DNA from: Microvelia longipes
Lineage: Eukaryota; Arthropoda; Insecta; Hemiptera; Veliidae
Assembly (NCBI GenBank): GCA_018340805.1
Contig: JACMZG010001870.1
Coordinates: 22,493,840 to 22,557,839 of the forward strand
DNA length: 64,000 nucleotides
Direction of reading: 5' to 3'
A model generated the notes under the pieces. The model saw only the letters and a program-made list of their open reading frames with translations, was not told where the DNA came from and did no database searches. Below are positions 15,400 through 27,400 of the stretch, one piece after another. Numbering within the stretch: the stretch's first letter is position 1; each line of letters starts with the position of its first letter. The position numbers and the translations under genes were made by a program.

Positions 15400-16113
15400 T
15401 TATACCGTAGATATGTAGGAAAAGTATTGGGTTTGCTAAAAAATCCGAAACCGGGATTATCTGTTTCAGGCATTTTTATGGCCTCCTGAGTGGTTTTTAC
15501 AATGCTGTCTATCTGCTGTGTGCGTGTGTGTCTGTTATCATCGTAGCTCCTAGTGTATTTATACTATACAGTTGAAACTATGTACAAAAATCCGTCCACC
15601 GCTGTAGTTGTGCTATTCAGTATACATTTATTTTTATGACATCACCAACCCGGAAAAAGACTTAGCATAAATTTCAAAAAATCATTAAACGCGAAAAAAT
15701 GGTGCTATCGGCTTGAGATTTAGCACGCATGTAGCTATGTATAGGGCTAACATATTAGCTAAGATTTATCTCATTATCAGCATAAGTTCATTTTAACAAA
15801 TGACTCGTGTACGTTTTAAAAAAAATAAAAATCTGAAAAATTTCGATCGAGTTGAAATGTAGGACCTTTACGTAATAAATAGTTACACTAATTTTCGTTT
15901 CAATAAGACAATTGGACTATTTGGATCGTAAAAGGTAAGCAGCATTGAGTGTGGTCAGTGGTGTACGGATGCATGGCGTTGTTAGTGACCGCTGAGAACG
16001 AAACGAATGCATTTACTATCTGAGAACGAGCGAAGCGAGTCCGAAGCAGGGAGGATGAGCTTAACAAATCCGATATGATGAGGAAAAGTTCCGAGGAACC
16101 CCGTACCCGATTT
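15400..16113 (+). repeat. Interspersed repeat, family B joined to motif E
   Basis: It begins 'TACCGTAGATATGTAGGA' with the family B blocks ('AATCCGAAACCGGGATTAT', 'CAATGCTGTCTATCTG'). It ends with motif E ('GTTCCGAGGAACCCCGTAC' then a T-run) at about 16,085-16,113. Between them is 'GAGCGAAGCGAGTCCGAAGC', also seen reversed near 63,840. This 0.7-kb copy is the best candidate for a full-length element of the family. Confidence 0.5.
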
Positions 16114-17960
16114 TTTTATTTTATGACCTCGGTAATAAATGTTTTTCATGTTTATTTTCTTTCTTTAATGATAAACATATACCACGTGTTAGGGCTCCTT
16201 ACTTTCCCCCTCCCTCCTCTCCATATTATTATTAGATATGCATGTTTTTACTTTTTTTATTGTTATTTATTTGATTTCTGCACTTGGTTTTTTGCTTAGC
16301 TTTAATTTTGAATTTGCTTACCTGCTTGCTTTATTTATTCTAATTTAGATTTAAGTATGTTTTACATTTTGTTATCGCGGCACTTTTATTTTCATCTCCT
16401 TATCTACATAGCGTCACATCACTTCACAACTTTAATCTTACTTTAACCAGCAAACTACAGAATAATTACTTATTTTTTTTATTTTTATTGGAAATAGCCA
16501 AATTAATGCTGAAGCCACGACCATGTTTTTGTTTTTATGTTTATTTCTTCCTGATCTTCAGTGTGCTTCTTTGCTGATATTCTTCTTCATCACGTCTCTA
16601 GTGCAACAAATGCGTGATGCGTTAGACCGAAACGCTGTTACCGCACCTTTGCTTCATTCTCATTGGTCAATTTAAATAGCTAAGATAAAACGAACTTCTA
16701 AATTTTAGTGGGAATTTAGCTGTATTAAAGAAACAAGTACGATCATACATTTTTAGTTAAAATAATAGTTAAATCAGTTTCTTGTGTAGTTTTGTGCTAA
16801 AGTTGGTTAACCAATTATATTTGGACTTATATAGCTTTGGGTAAGATTAGATATACCTCTTTTTCTGTGCTTTGATTGCCTACTGGCTGAGACTGGCTGA
16901 GACCACTTGGCTGAACGGTAGCTGTGATCAGCTTGGATCTCTTCATACTGCTTTACTTGCCTATTTCATCATTTTCTTTAACCTTTTTACTGTGGCCTTT
17001 GGATTAGGATTAATTCTTAAGCTTTTTTTATTTAATGTGTTTTAATGATCTAAATTACTGGAGATCTGAACAGGCATAGCCTAATTTTTAAATCTTCTTT
17101 TTCATGTTATGCTTTTACCGTTTTTAAATCTGTTATTTACTTGATCTAATTGTTTGCTTTATTATCATATAGGTCCCTGGGATCCCTGTGGGAAATATCT
17201 TAGAATTAAGCTCTGATACTATAAGTACTTACCTACCTAGACTTAAGATGTGGCTTTGAGATGTTGCTTTCTGTACATTTTTATAATTTCTATAGCTCTG
17301 CAATGCAAGGTAACGCTTTATTGTGATTAACTTTAATCTCTTTACTTACACTTAGTAGTAATTAATTGTAGCAGTAGTTTAACCAAACTTAGTGCATGAA
17401 CTTATTTTACTTTAATTATTAATATTATATTATTTATTCCTCTTAATTTGCATGTTATTATTATTAATTTGTATTTATTTATTCATTATAATTTATTTGA
17501 GGAGTTAAGTAGACCCTCTTAACTCCACCTTTCACTATTCTTATTATTCCGTTTCATACCCTACCCTTTTTCAGTCTCCTACTTTGGCAGGAGTGGTCCT
17601 TGGATATTTAGGTTATAGTTTTGGTTTGCAGTTAGATAGGATGTCACTATAAGGGCCTTACACCCCTAGTGCACCTACACCACGTAATCTAGTGGTCAAT
17701 AGAGATATTAATGTTAGTATTATATTATTTTTGGACTTAATAAAGTATAGTATTATGAACACTTATATTTGATAATAATGTATATTAGTCATAATAAAAG
17801 GAGTATTCTAAAACATTATTTTCTTTTAGTTATACTTATGGATGCTTTTAATATGCTGAACATAAATATATTTTCAATCTTTCACTAATAGTAAGCTTCT
17901 TTTATGTTTTTTCCACGTGAATTATTTTTATTATGTAAATAATGCAAATACCCGCCATCA
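16114..17960. other. Unassigned A+T-rich DNA
   Basis: No supportable gene or recognised repeat. A 74-codon frame at 16,075-16,299 is hydrophobic and low-complexity, overlaps the end of the family B/E copy, and is not called. Confidence 0.5.
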
Positions 17961-17965
17961 TTTAT

Positions 17966-18360
17966 TCAGATGGTTCCAGCTGGACCTATAAACACAGTTC
18001 TGTCCAGCAGACCTAGTCTCACCAACAACAGAGCAGAACTACTGGACAGAATTAAAAAAATGTTCATAGCATCCGCAAACCTCAGACCATAGGCATTGCT
18101 CCTGCTACAGCGGTGATAGAGAGTAAAGCTGAAACCATAAGTAAGAGTCAAAAGAAAAATCTAAGTGAGAATATAAAAAAAACGGCTTGAAGAGGAGAAG
18201 AAGAGCAAAGGAGACTACATGAGCTACATGAGAGAAGAAGAAATAAAGAAAGCAGATGAAGAAAGGGGGGGGGAGGAAATGATAAGATGGAAGAAGATGA
18301 ACTTTTGAAGATGAACTGACAGCTTCAGTCAGTGAAGAAAAGGGAAAGAGAAACAGAAAT
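17966..18360 (+). pseudogene. Decayed retroelement coding remnant, possibly LINE ORF1
   Basis: On the plus strand short protein-like runs appear in shifting frames. About 40 codons from 17,970 contain 'LTNNRAELLDRIKKMF'; then about 35 codons in another frame contain 'APATAVIESKAETISKSQKK'. After that comes a Glu/Arg/Lys-rich low-complexity stretch. It lies directly upstream of, and in the same orientation as, the LINE ORF2-like fragment at 18.4 kb, which is the main reason for the assignment. Multiple frameshifts and stops make it non-functional. Confidence 0.3.
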
Positions 18361-18383
18361 AGAAAAATAGGAGCAATAAGCGT

Positions 18384-18790
18384 CCGGCTACTCCTCATAC
18401 CCCTCTACTTCCGGTATTTATCACCGCTGAGTCCTTCACTGAACCAACTGTCCCAAGAGAAACTTGGGACTTTGGCAATTCAGACTGTGATGGTTTTTGG
18501 GTGAGTTTCAACCTACCAGTACACATTGGCGGCGTGGAATCAGTCGTCAATCTCCTATTAGAAGCCATAGTTCACGCCGCCGGTCTACGCAGGATCATAG
18601 GTGATCCAGTTCAGAAGCGCCACACCGTACCCTGGTGGAACGGATACTGCCGACGGGCAAATAAAGTCAAAAAGAAAGCTTTGAATAAATTTAAGCGACA
18701 GCCTATACAACGGTTCTATGAAGATTGAAGAGCAGAAGAGTAATCGAGCGTAGGATCATCAGGAGTCAAGAAAAAATCCTGGATGAAGAC
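18384..18790 (+). pseudogene. LINE ORF2 fragment (endonuclease-RT linker)
   Basis: The open frame runs from about 18,384 to 18,728 with no good ATG. Its distal part has the signature of the segment joining endonuclease and reverse transcriptase in Jockey/R1-like non-LTR retrotransposons: a 'WDF' block, a helical 'EAIVHAA' block, then 'VPWWNGYCRRANKVKKKAL'. The VPWW-x-x-x-C pattern with basic helix is typical of that linker. After 'FYED' a stop and frame change follow, though basic helix-like residues continue to about 18,790. No RT motifs remain. The fragment is cut off just before a Penelope-type terminus at 18,815. Confidence 0.6.
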
Positions 18791-18870
18791 ACTGCTGAAA
18801 ATTTCTAATTAATAATAGAACGAAAGAATAAAAAGTCTCTCCACAGTTTAAGATTTTATTCAAAGTAAAG

Positions 18871-18909
18871 CAGAGCGCTTTCGACCTAACAAGAGGTCAT
18901 CATCAGTGC
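18871..18909 (-). ncRNA. Hammerhead-like ribozyme motif
   Basis: Minus strand: GCA, CTGATGA, one extra T, a perfect 5-bp stem II (GACCT with AGGTC, loop CTTGTT), GAAA, palindromic AGCGCT, then C and TGC. TGC pairs with the upstream GCA as stem I, and CTC fits the NUH cleavage triplet. The self-complementary stem III would favour action as a dimer, as proposed for Penelope-like element hammerheads. Folding was done by eye only. Confidence 0.5.
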
Positions 18910-19139
18910 CTATTAAAGAAATAAGACAGTAAAAATGTCAAAACAAAACCTATACATACAATTACAAATTATACCAAAGAAAACAGATAAATTACTGAAA
19001 TGGAGTTATAAAATGTAAATAAATAAAAAATAAATACGATATAAATAAATAAATAAAATATAAATGAATAAATAAAATATAAAAATATTACCGCAGAGAT
19101 AAAAGTGTTGAAAAAGGTAGTTTTAAATATAAAACAAAA

Positions 19140-19335
19140 TCAAGATGATTTAAGTAGGCATGTAACAAGACACATACTGGTGGATGCAGGGTGCGGTGCT
19201 CGCAGTAGCGCATTGATAAGCGGCGTTCGCTCCCCTCTTCTTTTCAAGTTCAGATCACTAACAGTGTCCTGACTTCTATATAAGTTTTCCAAAAAGTTCA
19301 ACTTACGGCCTTATCTCCGTAAGTACTTTGTTATC
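19140..19335 (-). pseudogene. Penelope-like protein C-terminal remnant
   Basis: The minus strand reads '...LENLYRSQDTVSDLNLK...' to a TGA at 19,140-19,142. This aligns in order with the C-terminus of the 33.5-kb Penelope protein, which has 'LEKFEILRSQKHAGDLNLN' followed by a basic stretch and 'LA.LMPP'. Upstream of about 19,320 the frame breaks. No GIY-YIG residues are preserved, so the copy is inactive. Confidence 0.55.
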
Positions 19336-20150
19336 AAAGTAATTGGAGATAAATATACATATTTTTTCTATTTGTTTTTCTAATATCTAAAAGTAAGACA
19401 GAGACATTTCACTTTACATTTCTTTTTATTTAACATTTGTTCACTTTATTAGCCTTATTCTTTATGTATTCGTTACCTTTAATATTATTTTCTTTTTTAA
19501 TAAATACCATTGTGTTCTTTTTTTAGTTGTTAAAATTTCCTTAACACCTTTGAACTTTTTATTATGTGTTTTTCTTGTATTGCTTGAAAACAGAAAAGGG
19601 TTTCCGAGAATAAATACTTTTTTTTTACATTCTATGACACCTGAGATTCATATAGAGGGCCTTTAAAATGTTTATCCTTTGCTTTTTAGATGTTTTATCT
19701 TTTATTTTATTCTATACGTGTAAGATGTGTAGAAGACGTTTTCCTTAAGTTTATAATTCTGAGTTTTTCAAGGTTTGAATAAGGTTTTGTTTACGTTTTC
19801 GCACTGAGAAGATCTTTTAAAAACATTTCTATTCAACACTTTAAAACGTTGGTTCTTAATGAGAAATTTCACATGTAAAGCCAGAGAAAAGAGGTGAAAA
19901 TTCTCTTTTTAAAACTTTTAACATCTTTCTTTGTTTTATTTTCTTTAACTTGGTTTTTGAAATTAAAACTTTTCTTCAAATATCTTTGAAACAATTTGTT
20001 CTTCGATTTAGAACCCAACGAATTGCACAAAGATTTGTCAATATAATTTGTTTATGTGTATTTAATACAAATAGATTACAAAGGGAAATTTTAAGAAAAT
20101 CATTAAAAAATAATTTCATTCTTAATATTTTTACCAAATTCAAAATTAAA
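19336..20150. other. Unassigned A+T-rich DNA
   Basis: No supportable gene. The 67-codon frame at 19,950-20,153 has strongly A+T-driven composition and no recognised motif. It could be interior of the adjacent Penelope remnant, but I cannot show it. Confidence 0.45.
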
Positions 20151-20245
20151 TGAACGAAAGAATGAAATGACGAAGAAAAGTGTCTCTCCTCACAAAATTT
20201 GATTACTTAGAGCGCTTTCAACTTAACATGAGGCCATAATTCGTG
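20151..20245 (-). mobile_element. Penelope-type terminus fragment
   Basis: The plus strand shows 'ACGAAAGAATG', 'GTGTCTCTCCTCAC' and 'GAGCGCTTTCAACTT', in the same order as other Penelope termini here. The DNA beyond is A-rich and non-coding. Confidence 0.5.
20210..20245 (-). ncRNA. Degenerate hammerhead-like motif
   Basis: Flanking GCA, GAAA and palindromic AGCGCT with following C are kept, but the core reads CGAATTA instead of CTGATGA. It should be inactive. Confidence 0.35.
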
Positions 20246-21600
20246 CCTATACACATAATTATAAATTATATAAATTAAGAATAATAAAGTTACAAAACTT
20301 AAAATAAAAATTAAAATTAAAAAAAATTAATTTTAATAAAAATTAAAATACATATAAATAAATTGAAATTTTCTTAATTAACAATAAAACTCTGTTAAAA
20401 ATTACAACACCCAGTTGTATTTATAAAAATTTCTTTAACTGAAATATAAAAGAAAACTACAACTTCAATATATATTGTACCGATGGTTCCAAATATAAAC
20501 TAATATGGTTCCAAGTATTATATAATAAATATAGGATTTCACTTCTTAAATAACATTTCTTTCAATAAGTTTTTCTGAATATTAATTTAACAAAATTTTT
20601 AGTTTTTCTCTTTTCATGTTATAAAATTTATTGACATTATGAATAATACATTTTTCCGTTAAAATAAATAAAATGAAAACTTTGCTTTCAATAATGACAA
20701 ATATTTAAAGAAAAATGTATTTCTTTCAATTTTATATGCAAGTATTCTATTTATATTATACATTCAAAGAATATTGATTTAATCAAATACAAACATTACT
20801 CTTTGATATAGCTATAATATGTTCTGTCTAAATGTATATGTTAGTATGTGTTTGACAAGTTTAGTGTGTGTATACAATTTCCGATTTAGTAAAAAATATA
20901 GCTAAATTGTCGAGTGAAATTCATATATATTTTAAATTAGGTATGTATAAAATTAATAAATTACAACACTTTTTAAATTATACCAAATGGAACGAAAACA
21001 TCATATGGTGTCATTTATAAAATTATTACCTAATAATAGGAGAGGTATACCATAAATAGCATTATATGACGTGACTAATACATTGATTTTTATTGAATTA
21101 AAAAACAAATATAAAATTGAACAAATTTGTTATAATAAATAGTGTGGTATAGAACAAATAATTTAAAAAAATCAAGTGATTATGATGTTATTAATTAATA
21201 AATAAAACCAACACCACCATTTCTCTCTTAAAAATTATTTATTAAAATTAAATTGACAAATGTCCGCCATCAGTTTTTGGACAATGAATCTTACCGACAC
21301 TTCGCCGAAAGCTGTGTCTATCGATTTAAATTTGAAAAATAATAATGTTTAGTGGAAATAAAGACAAACATATACTTGTTTATCGTAATATTTATTTTGA
21401 AAAACTCCGTAGCACTTTCAATATTTAATAAGTCGTTTAATATTAATTTGCATTTTCTTGCATGCTTGCATGTGTAACCTAATAGCACTTGTTCAGGACC
21501 CAGATCTAAAAAACGTGAAAAATTCTAACAATATTTTAAACTTATATGTTAAACTTTTAACTCATTTTTAACAAACTTTTAATTCATTTTGAAAGTATAC
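20246..21600. other. Unassigned A+T-rich DNA
   Basis: No gene or recognised repeat apart from A-rich and AAT-rich low complexity just after the terminus at 20.2 kb. Confidence 0.5.
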
Positions 21601-21602
21601 CT

Positions 21603-21680
21603 TAAATGATGAAGAAAAAACATGTCTCTCCGGAGTAGAAGAATAAACTCAACCAATTCAGAGTTGAGGCCTTTATATGA
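21603..21680 (-). mobile_element. Degenerate Penelope-type terminus
   Basis: 'GATGAAGAAAAAACATGTC' then 'TCTCCGGAG' resembles the terminus block. The hammerhead region is reduced to 'CTCAACC' and 'GTTGAGGCC' and has no core. Confidence 0.3.
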
Positions 21681-21704
21681 TTGCGCAAGCTCAATTTTTT
21701 AGAA

Positions 21705-22335
21705 AATCGCACACATTTTTGGTTTCTTGAAATAAGTGGCTCCCTGTTGGTCTTGTGCAAAATCAAAGAGGACATTTTTTAAAGCTATTAACAATTTACA
21801 ATTATTCGAGTGTATAAACATGAAATGCATTACTACAACCAAAGTAATAGCATTTGCAAAATTAATTAACTACTTTAAAATTACTTAAAAAATTAACAAA
21901 CGTAATTATTTAAAAAAAATAATAGACAACTTTACAAAATTGTTGGTGGTTTGGTGGTGTTGGTTTCAAAACATTGTTTTACCAGTTGCATAGCTTCGTT
22001 TATGAATGAAATAACCTATATTAGTTTGATATAATAAGTACAGTACATAGTACCCGAATTTGATGAATAAACACTCAATTTATTAGAACTTGTTTTTAGC
22101 TTTGTAAATGTTCTCTTAAAGTTTTGCACACGACCAACAGAGAACCACTTATTTCAAGACACCTAAAATTTTTGCTATTATCTAACATTTTGAGCATGAG
22201 CATAGTCATAAGAAGGTCTCTACTCAGTATAGACAAACTATGTTTCTTATTAATCCTTTAAGGTAAAAAAAAAAATAGTTTGAAACAATACAAAATGAGT
22301 CGCTTTTTCAGGTCTGGCACCTGGACTATACGCGA
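21705..22335. mobile_element. Inverted-repeat element, family C
   Basis: The left arm (about 21,711-21,780) and right arm (about 22,105-22,178) are diverged inverted repeats of about 70 bp. They are built on 'AAATAAGTGG', 'TGTTGGTC' and 'TGTGCAAAA' and their complements. The plus-strand version, with 100-150 bp beyond it ending 'TCTGGCACCTGGAC', recurs at 58,195-58,440. It is non-coding, so a non-autonomous element is likely. Confidence 0.5.
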
Positions 22336-22731
22336 TATGAGAAATCCAATCTTTTTAAATTCACAAAAGGTTTTCTGTTGCCTGCCTCCTACATTTAAAA
22401 CATAAATATTTGCTTATTATGATTAGCGTGGGTCTCCATTATTGTATAAATAATGGCACCCATTATAGGTGATAAGGGCACTTATAACAGACTAGTTTTA
22501 GTTTAATAGGTAACTATATTTCACTACATCCTCGTATGCTACGAGGATGTAGTGAAATTAACATGAATATGCTATTCATGTTAATAGAATTACAAATAAC
22601 GATAAATGTAGTGAAATATAGTTACTTATTAAACTAAAACTAGTCTCTTATACATCTTGAGAATGAGCGTGAATGGAGCTCATCAAAGATAATTAAATAA
22701 AAAGTCTCTCTACAAAATAAAAACTTTATTG

Positions 22732-22772
22732 GCAAAGCGCTTTCAACCTAGCTAGAGGCCATCATCAGTGCA
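22732..22772 (-). ncRNA. Hammerhead-like ribozyme motif (left arm)
   Basis: Minus strand: GCA, CTGATGA, extra T, stem II (GGCCT with AGGTT, loop CTAGCT), GAAA, palindromic AGCGCT, T, then TGC pairing with GCA. It is the same as the right-arm motif by reverse complement. Confidence 0.45.
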
Positions 22773-22937
22773 AAACCGTTGAAGAAATAAAAGGAAGACG
22801 AGTGAGTCTATGATTTAGCTTTAGATATTAGATTCAGACTCATTTAATATTAAAGCTAATATTAATATTAGTCTGAATCTAATATCTAAAGCTAAATCAT
22901 AGACTCACTCGTCTTCCTTTTATTTCTTCAACGGTTT

Positions 22938-22979
22938 TGCACTGATGATGGCCTCTAGCTAGGTTGAAAGCGCTTTGCC
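22938..22979 (+). ncRNA. Hammerhead-like ribozyme motif (right arm)
   Basis: Plus strand GCA, CTGATGA, extra T, 5-bp stem II with two G-U pairs, GAAA, palindromic AGCGCT, and TGC closing stem I. CTGATGA is at 22,942-22,948. Confidence 0.45.
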
Positions 22980-23052
22980 AATAAAGTCTTTATTTTGTGT
23001 AGAGACTTTTCATTTAATTATTTAGTCTCTTATAAGTGCCCTTATCACCTAT

Positions 23053-23985
23053 TTATAAATATTTGCTTTCATGCAAAAGAATCATAATGATCAATACATA
23101 AATATTCTATTTAGTACAAACCATAAAGTAAAAGGTATTATAACCTTTCATCATACATTATTCTGTAATTTCAAAACTGTCTGATTCTCCTAATGTAAAT
23201 TTAAATATAGAGAAATCTTACACAATTCATTTCATCAAAGATGAACTCTAGAGATGCGGTGTTTGAAGCAAGACAAATATTAGAGATGTCACAACTTAAT
23301 ATTCTAAACACCTTCCTATCTTTATACGAAAAATTTTACGTTTTGTATAGAAATGTAGCTTCTTTGTTTGCTTGTTGTCGCATCACTTTTATGCTAATAC
23401 TAAAACTTAACATCTAGTACATTGATTTTTACTTTAAAATCGTGCATTGTCATGTATGAATGTATTTCTCCTTTTTTAATTATTATTTATTTATAATGCA
23501 TTTTTTTTAGGTAAAATTACTCATTTTAGCTAATTTATTAAAAAAAAATCGCTTATAAGATGAATGACATGGCGGGAGTCGCAGTCAAGAATGTGTCAGG
23601 ACTTCTTTCTAGACACTCCGCACAAACAACGAAAATATATTTTTGTAATATACAACAATATATTTATAATATCATATTTTGATGAGCGAGTCTTGAAAAT
23701 ATGTAAGTTTATAGATACTCTTACGTAGCTATACATCAAGCCTCGCTTATATAGCTATAAGCGAATATTTTTACTATTTTTAACGCAAGACTTGTCGTTA
23801 GATAGCGTAAAACATAAAGGACTGGGAGTTAAAATTCGAAAATGTTTAGTAATTTTCAATTTGAAGGTTATTAAGAAAAATATAAATTGTTTAGTGCGTT
23901 ACATCAAATTATGTAAAATGTTTTTTACATCTGTCAAAAATAAATTTAGTTTTCATGTAAGGTTATAGTCCGTAAACACAATGGA
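23053..23985. other. Unassigned A+T-rich DNA
   Basis: No gene or recognised repeat seen. Confidence 0.5.
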
Positions 23986-23988
23986 ATT

Positions 23989-24441
23989 CCACTGATAACA
24001 CGAAACCTGGTTTACTGGTGGTATTAAGTAGGGCAACCACCCTAACAACAAAAAGTATTTTATAAATGTCTCATACATATTCACAACTGAAGGAAGACCA
24101 TAAGAATCAAATATAATAACATAAGGAACCAATCAATTGTTTAATAAATCGGTCTTAGATAGCAAAAGTGTAGTGAAATACGAGAATCTACATTTAGTTG
24201 ATGAGGACTTCTTTTGACATATTTTTAATTAAAGCTTTAAAAAACAATTTTAAATGCATGAAATTTATAATGCGCAAATATTTATATTATTATTTTATAA
24301 ATAATCGAACATTAATTAACAGTATAACACAACATTCCAGAGAGCGGAGGTATTGCCAACTTAGATTTGAGTTAATTGTATGTTGTAACTGTGGCAGTAT
24401 TACCTGAGACCACCAGTGAACCGGCTTTGCTATTTTCAGTT
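23989..24441. mobile_element. Inverted-repeat element, family D, copy 1
   Basis: The left end 'CACTGATAACACGAAACC' then 'GGTTTACTGGTGGT' is matched by a diverged inverted copy at about 24,380-24,441. The same termini, better preserved, bound the element at 62,192-62,664. It is non-coding, probably a non-autonomous DNA transposon. Confidence 0.55.
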
Positions 24442-27400
24442 ATGCTTCTTCTATACAAAGTATTATTCTAAGGTTTACATTAAATTGAATGATATAAATT
24501 TCTATCATTGGGCAGGAATATGCTATTTTGTCTATCTATTATCTATCAACAAAATAAATTTTTTTTAAATCCATCATTGCTTTCCCGCAAAATATTTAAA
24601 TTTATTAAATAATAAAATAATAATACTGTTATATTTTGGACTGAAATCCACTAGATACATTTATTATCAATTTATTAATATTTTTATGAACCAGTATGTG
24701 TCCTACCGCCGAGCCGTGCACTTGATATATTATACATATTCTTTCAATGTTAATTTCATATTAATATATGTTTTTTATATTATCAATACACGTTAATAAT
24801 GTGTTAACGTTTATTCATTAATTTATGTGGTCCTAGTTACAACATAACAAATGCAATACATACTATAATACAATAATGCAATATATTGCTATAAAATGGT
24901 TGCAATTCATTAAAAACAAGCTGCTAAGTATGACCACTGGAATTTTTAAAGCTTCAATGTAAAGTTACGCCTTAGAAATTTGGTAACCTAATAATTCTGA
25001 GATCGAGGTTAACCAGACCGAAGTAGTACGACTTTTATCTATTAGTAAGTAAATTAGTAAATTCTAAGGACGAGCGAAGCAAGTTAGAGGTAACATAGTA
25101 AGAGTCTCACTAGATCTAATTATAGTTTTAACTCATATACGTCTTATATAAACTTTTAGTTTTGTTGTATAGTTTCTTTTTGTTTAGATGAAGTTTCAGT
25201 ATATTTTCTTTAATTCTCAACAAGTATCATATTAACTGATGATTCTCTGCAATCTTCAATAATTGTTTCTTCTTTAATAGACTAGTTTTATACAATATTC
25301 CTATTAACTATTCTAATACATACTTTTCCAAATTCAATTTTATTTCAAAATCTTTATTCATATCATCTTCTAGTTTAGTTTTGATCTCATCTGCTTTAGT
25401 ATACATTATATTTTTGCATTAGGGCTAGAAAAATTTATTAATAAATTTCATGGCTTGCCCTTTAGTAAAACATGCATTTCTCATTTTCTTGCCTCACGAT
25501 TTCTCTCCACTGTTTTATAAATACCTTTGGGTCTCTGAAAGGCCCAACACGATACTAATTTCCCAACGACAATATTAACATTTGCATTAACGTCAATATG
25601 TTGTTTCCATTAACTGACAATGGCAAAAGGTTCTCGTTTCTTGCATTCATGACTAGTCGACACCTATAAGCTTAATAGCTCGAGAATGAATATTCTTCAT
25701 TAGTAGAGTTAGCTACATTTAATTTAAAACAGTCTATCTCATGTATTTGAAAATTGTTCATTGTTGACGTTTTCATTATTAAAATATTAATTCAAGCTTA
25801 AAACTAAATTATCAAAATCTTTTAATAATTAGAGGAAACTATTCTGGTTTAAGTTTTATAGTTATTTTTTACCTTAATTGATTATTATCAACTAAATGTA
25901 TTTGACATTGTGCTAATACTGGCTAAGTGACTTGGCAGATTTGATAGGAGGAATCATTCAGTGGTTATACTCCACTGGAACTTGGTTTAAATTAAACATA
26001 AATAAGTTGAATTAAATAGTTTAATTTCCTGAAATGTTTTGCTTTTTTACATTAAAATTATTATTGATTACATTACTTCAGAAAAAGAAGGTGACTGGAA
26101 GGTGATTGGAAGAAATGGTTTTGGAATGTTAGGTTTGGACAAGATGATTAGGATAAACCAAATGAAAGAAGCTGTATAAAGAGGAAACAATGTATTTGAC
26201 GAACGGAATTTGGGGTCATTGAGGATGGTTTGGTTGGATACGAATCAGAAGGACTTTGGACTGAAGGACTTGAATACGTTTAGGACTGGAAGGTTTTGTG
26301 GAACCCTATACTTCAACACCGTAAAACCATAATAAGTTTATTATGCTTTTGTTAATGAGTAATTTGTTATCAAGTGTATGATTAGACCTTTTATAGAGTA
26401 AAATTTGGAGGACGGTTCCCTTCTAAACGTTTTTGTTTAATGCGATGTGCCAATGAGAGGTTAGAGGTAATTAGAGGTAAAAAAAGGTAAATGTAATAGT
26501 AAAATGTATAATGGTGGTTAGAGGAAAATGTAAAACCCGGTAACGTGCAGTGGCGGACATAGGAATTTGAGACTGATTGAGAAATTGGGGTGGACAAATG
26601 GCCCTCAGAGGGAGAATGTTTAGTGAATGCTTTTTTGGAATGCATTTGAGGAAGGTAAAATGCTAATACGAGTAATGTTCCATTAATAAATTCTCTTACA
26701 TCATAGTTTCTGCTGATTCTGCTAAAAATAGTAAACAACTTATTACTGACTTAAGAGGTGCTTTAAACATGTTGCCTTCAAGGGTGCCTAATAATGACTC
26801 CCCTACTTTAAGATAAAATATGAACAGCTCATATAGTTAAATAAGGAAATGACTATGACATTAACTAATGAAGCACCTAAGAGCATAAATACCTACAGGG
26901 ACAACACTGGATATTTTTTTTAACAAAAATAGGCAAGTTTTTAGAGTTGATTTGTAGATTGCAGCACTATTTTGGTCTTAGTTATAAAGTTGATAAATAG
27001 ATTGCACTAGGTTACACATAATGGTAAAAAAGTAGTTGTTTTCGGCAGATGACTCTTATGGCTTTACCTCTCACTGATCTAACTACTATGTTCTGGAAAA
27101 GGTTAGCACAGTTAGGTGTTCGTCATTGATTGGATATTGAAACAAGGGGAAGTCCCTTCAATAATACCTTTTAAGACTTATAATGAATAAATTTAGTAGG
27201 CCAATAAGTACGAATTGGAAACATCTAAATCTTGTTCTTAATTAAGATATAAAACCAGCTATTCTGTTTTTAACTGCTACAGGATTAAATAAAATCGCAA
27301 AAAGTATTTTGTTTTTTAGGGCTAAAAAAATAAAATATTGGCATATCATATTCATAAAGAAAAGAGTTTAAACACTAGAAGGGACCTAAGTATCGTTGAT

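Larger units (their letters stand above)
18815..19335 (-). mobile_element. 5'-truncated Penelope-like element
   Basis: Minus-strand orientation. The terminus block 'GTCTCTCCACAG' (18,838) is followed by the hammerhead-like motif at 18,871-18,909, an A-rich interval, and then the C-terminal coding end of a Penelope-type protein to about 19,330. The layout matches the left end of the 33-36 kb element, so this is a second, older copy cut off upstream. Confidence 0.65.
22465..23052. mobile_element. Nested fold-back element with Penelope-type termini
   Basis: An outer inverted repeat (22,465-22,492 with 23,025-23,052, 'GGTGATAAGGGCACTTATAA') encloses two more palindromes. The first pairs 22,492-22,528 with 22,607-22,643 around smaller hairpins. 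The second has arms of about 150 bp (22,689-22,840 and 22,870-23,018) around a 29-nt loop. The long arms carry the Penelope terminus block ('GTCTCTCTACA') and a hammerhead-like motif each, in opposite orientation. There is no coding sequence: this looks like a Penelope element reduced to its two ends. Confidence 0.7.

Noticed and set aside
16600..16650. Hammerhead-like 'TGATGCGTTAGACCGAAACGC'
   Set aside because: Core CTGATGA is incomplete, no Penelope terminus block is next to it, and stem I cannot be closed.
18105..18398. 97-codon minus-strand hydrophobic frame
   Set aside because: Antisense to a purine-rich, Lys/Glu-coding decayed retroelement stretch; Phe/Leu/Ser richness follows from that.
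26391..26738. 115-codon minus-strand frame
   Set aside because: No recognisable motif or copy, and the region is G+T-rich; chance is the simplest explanation.
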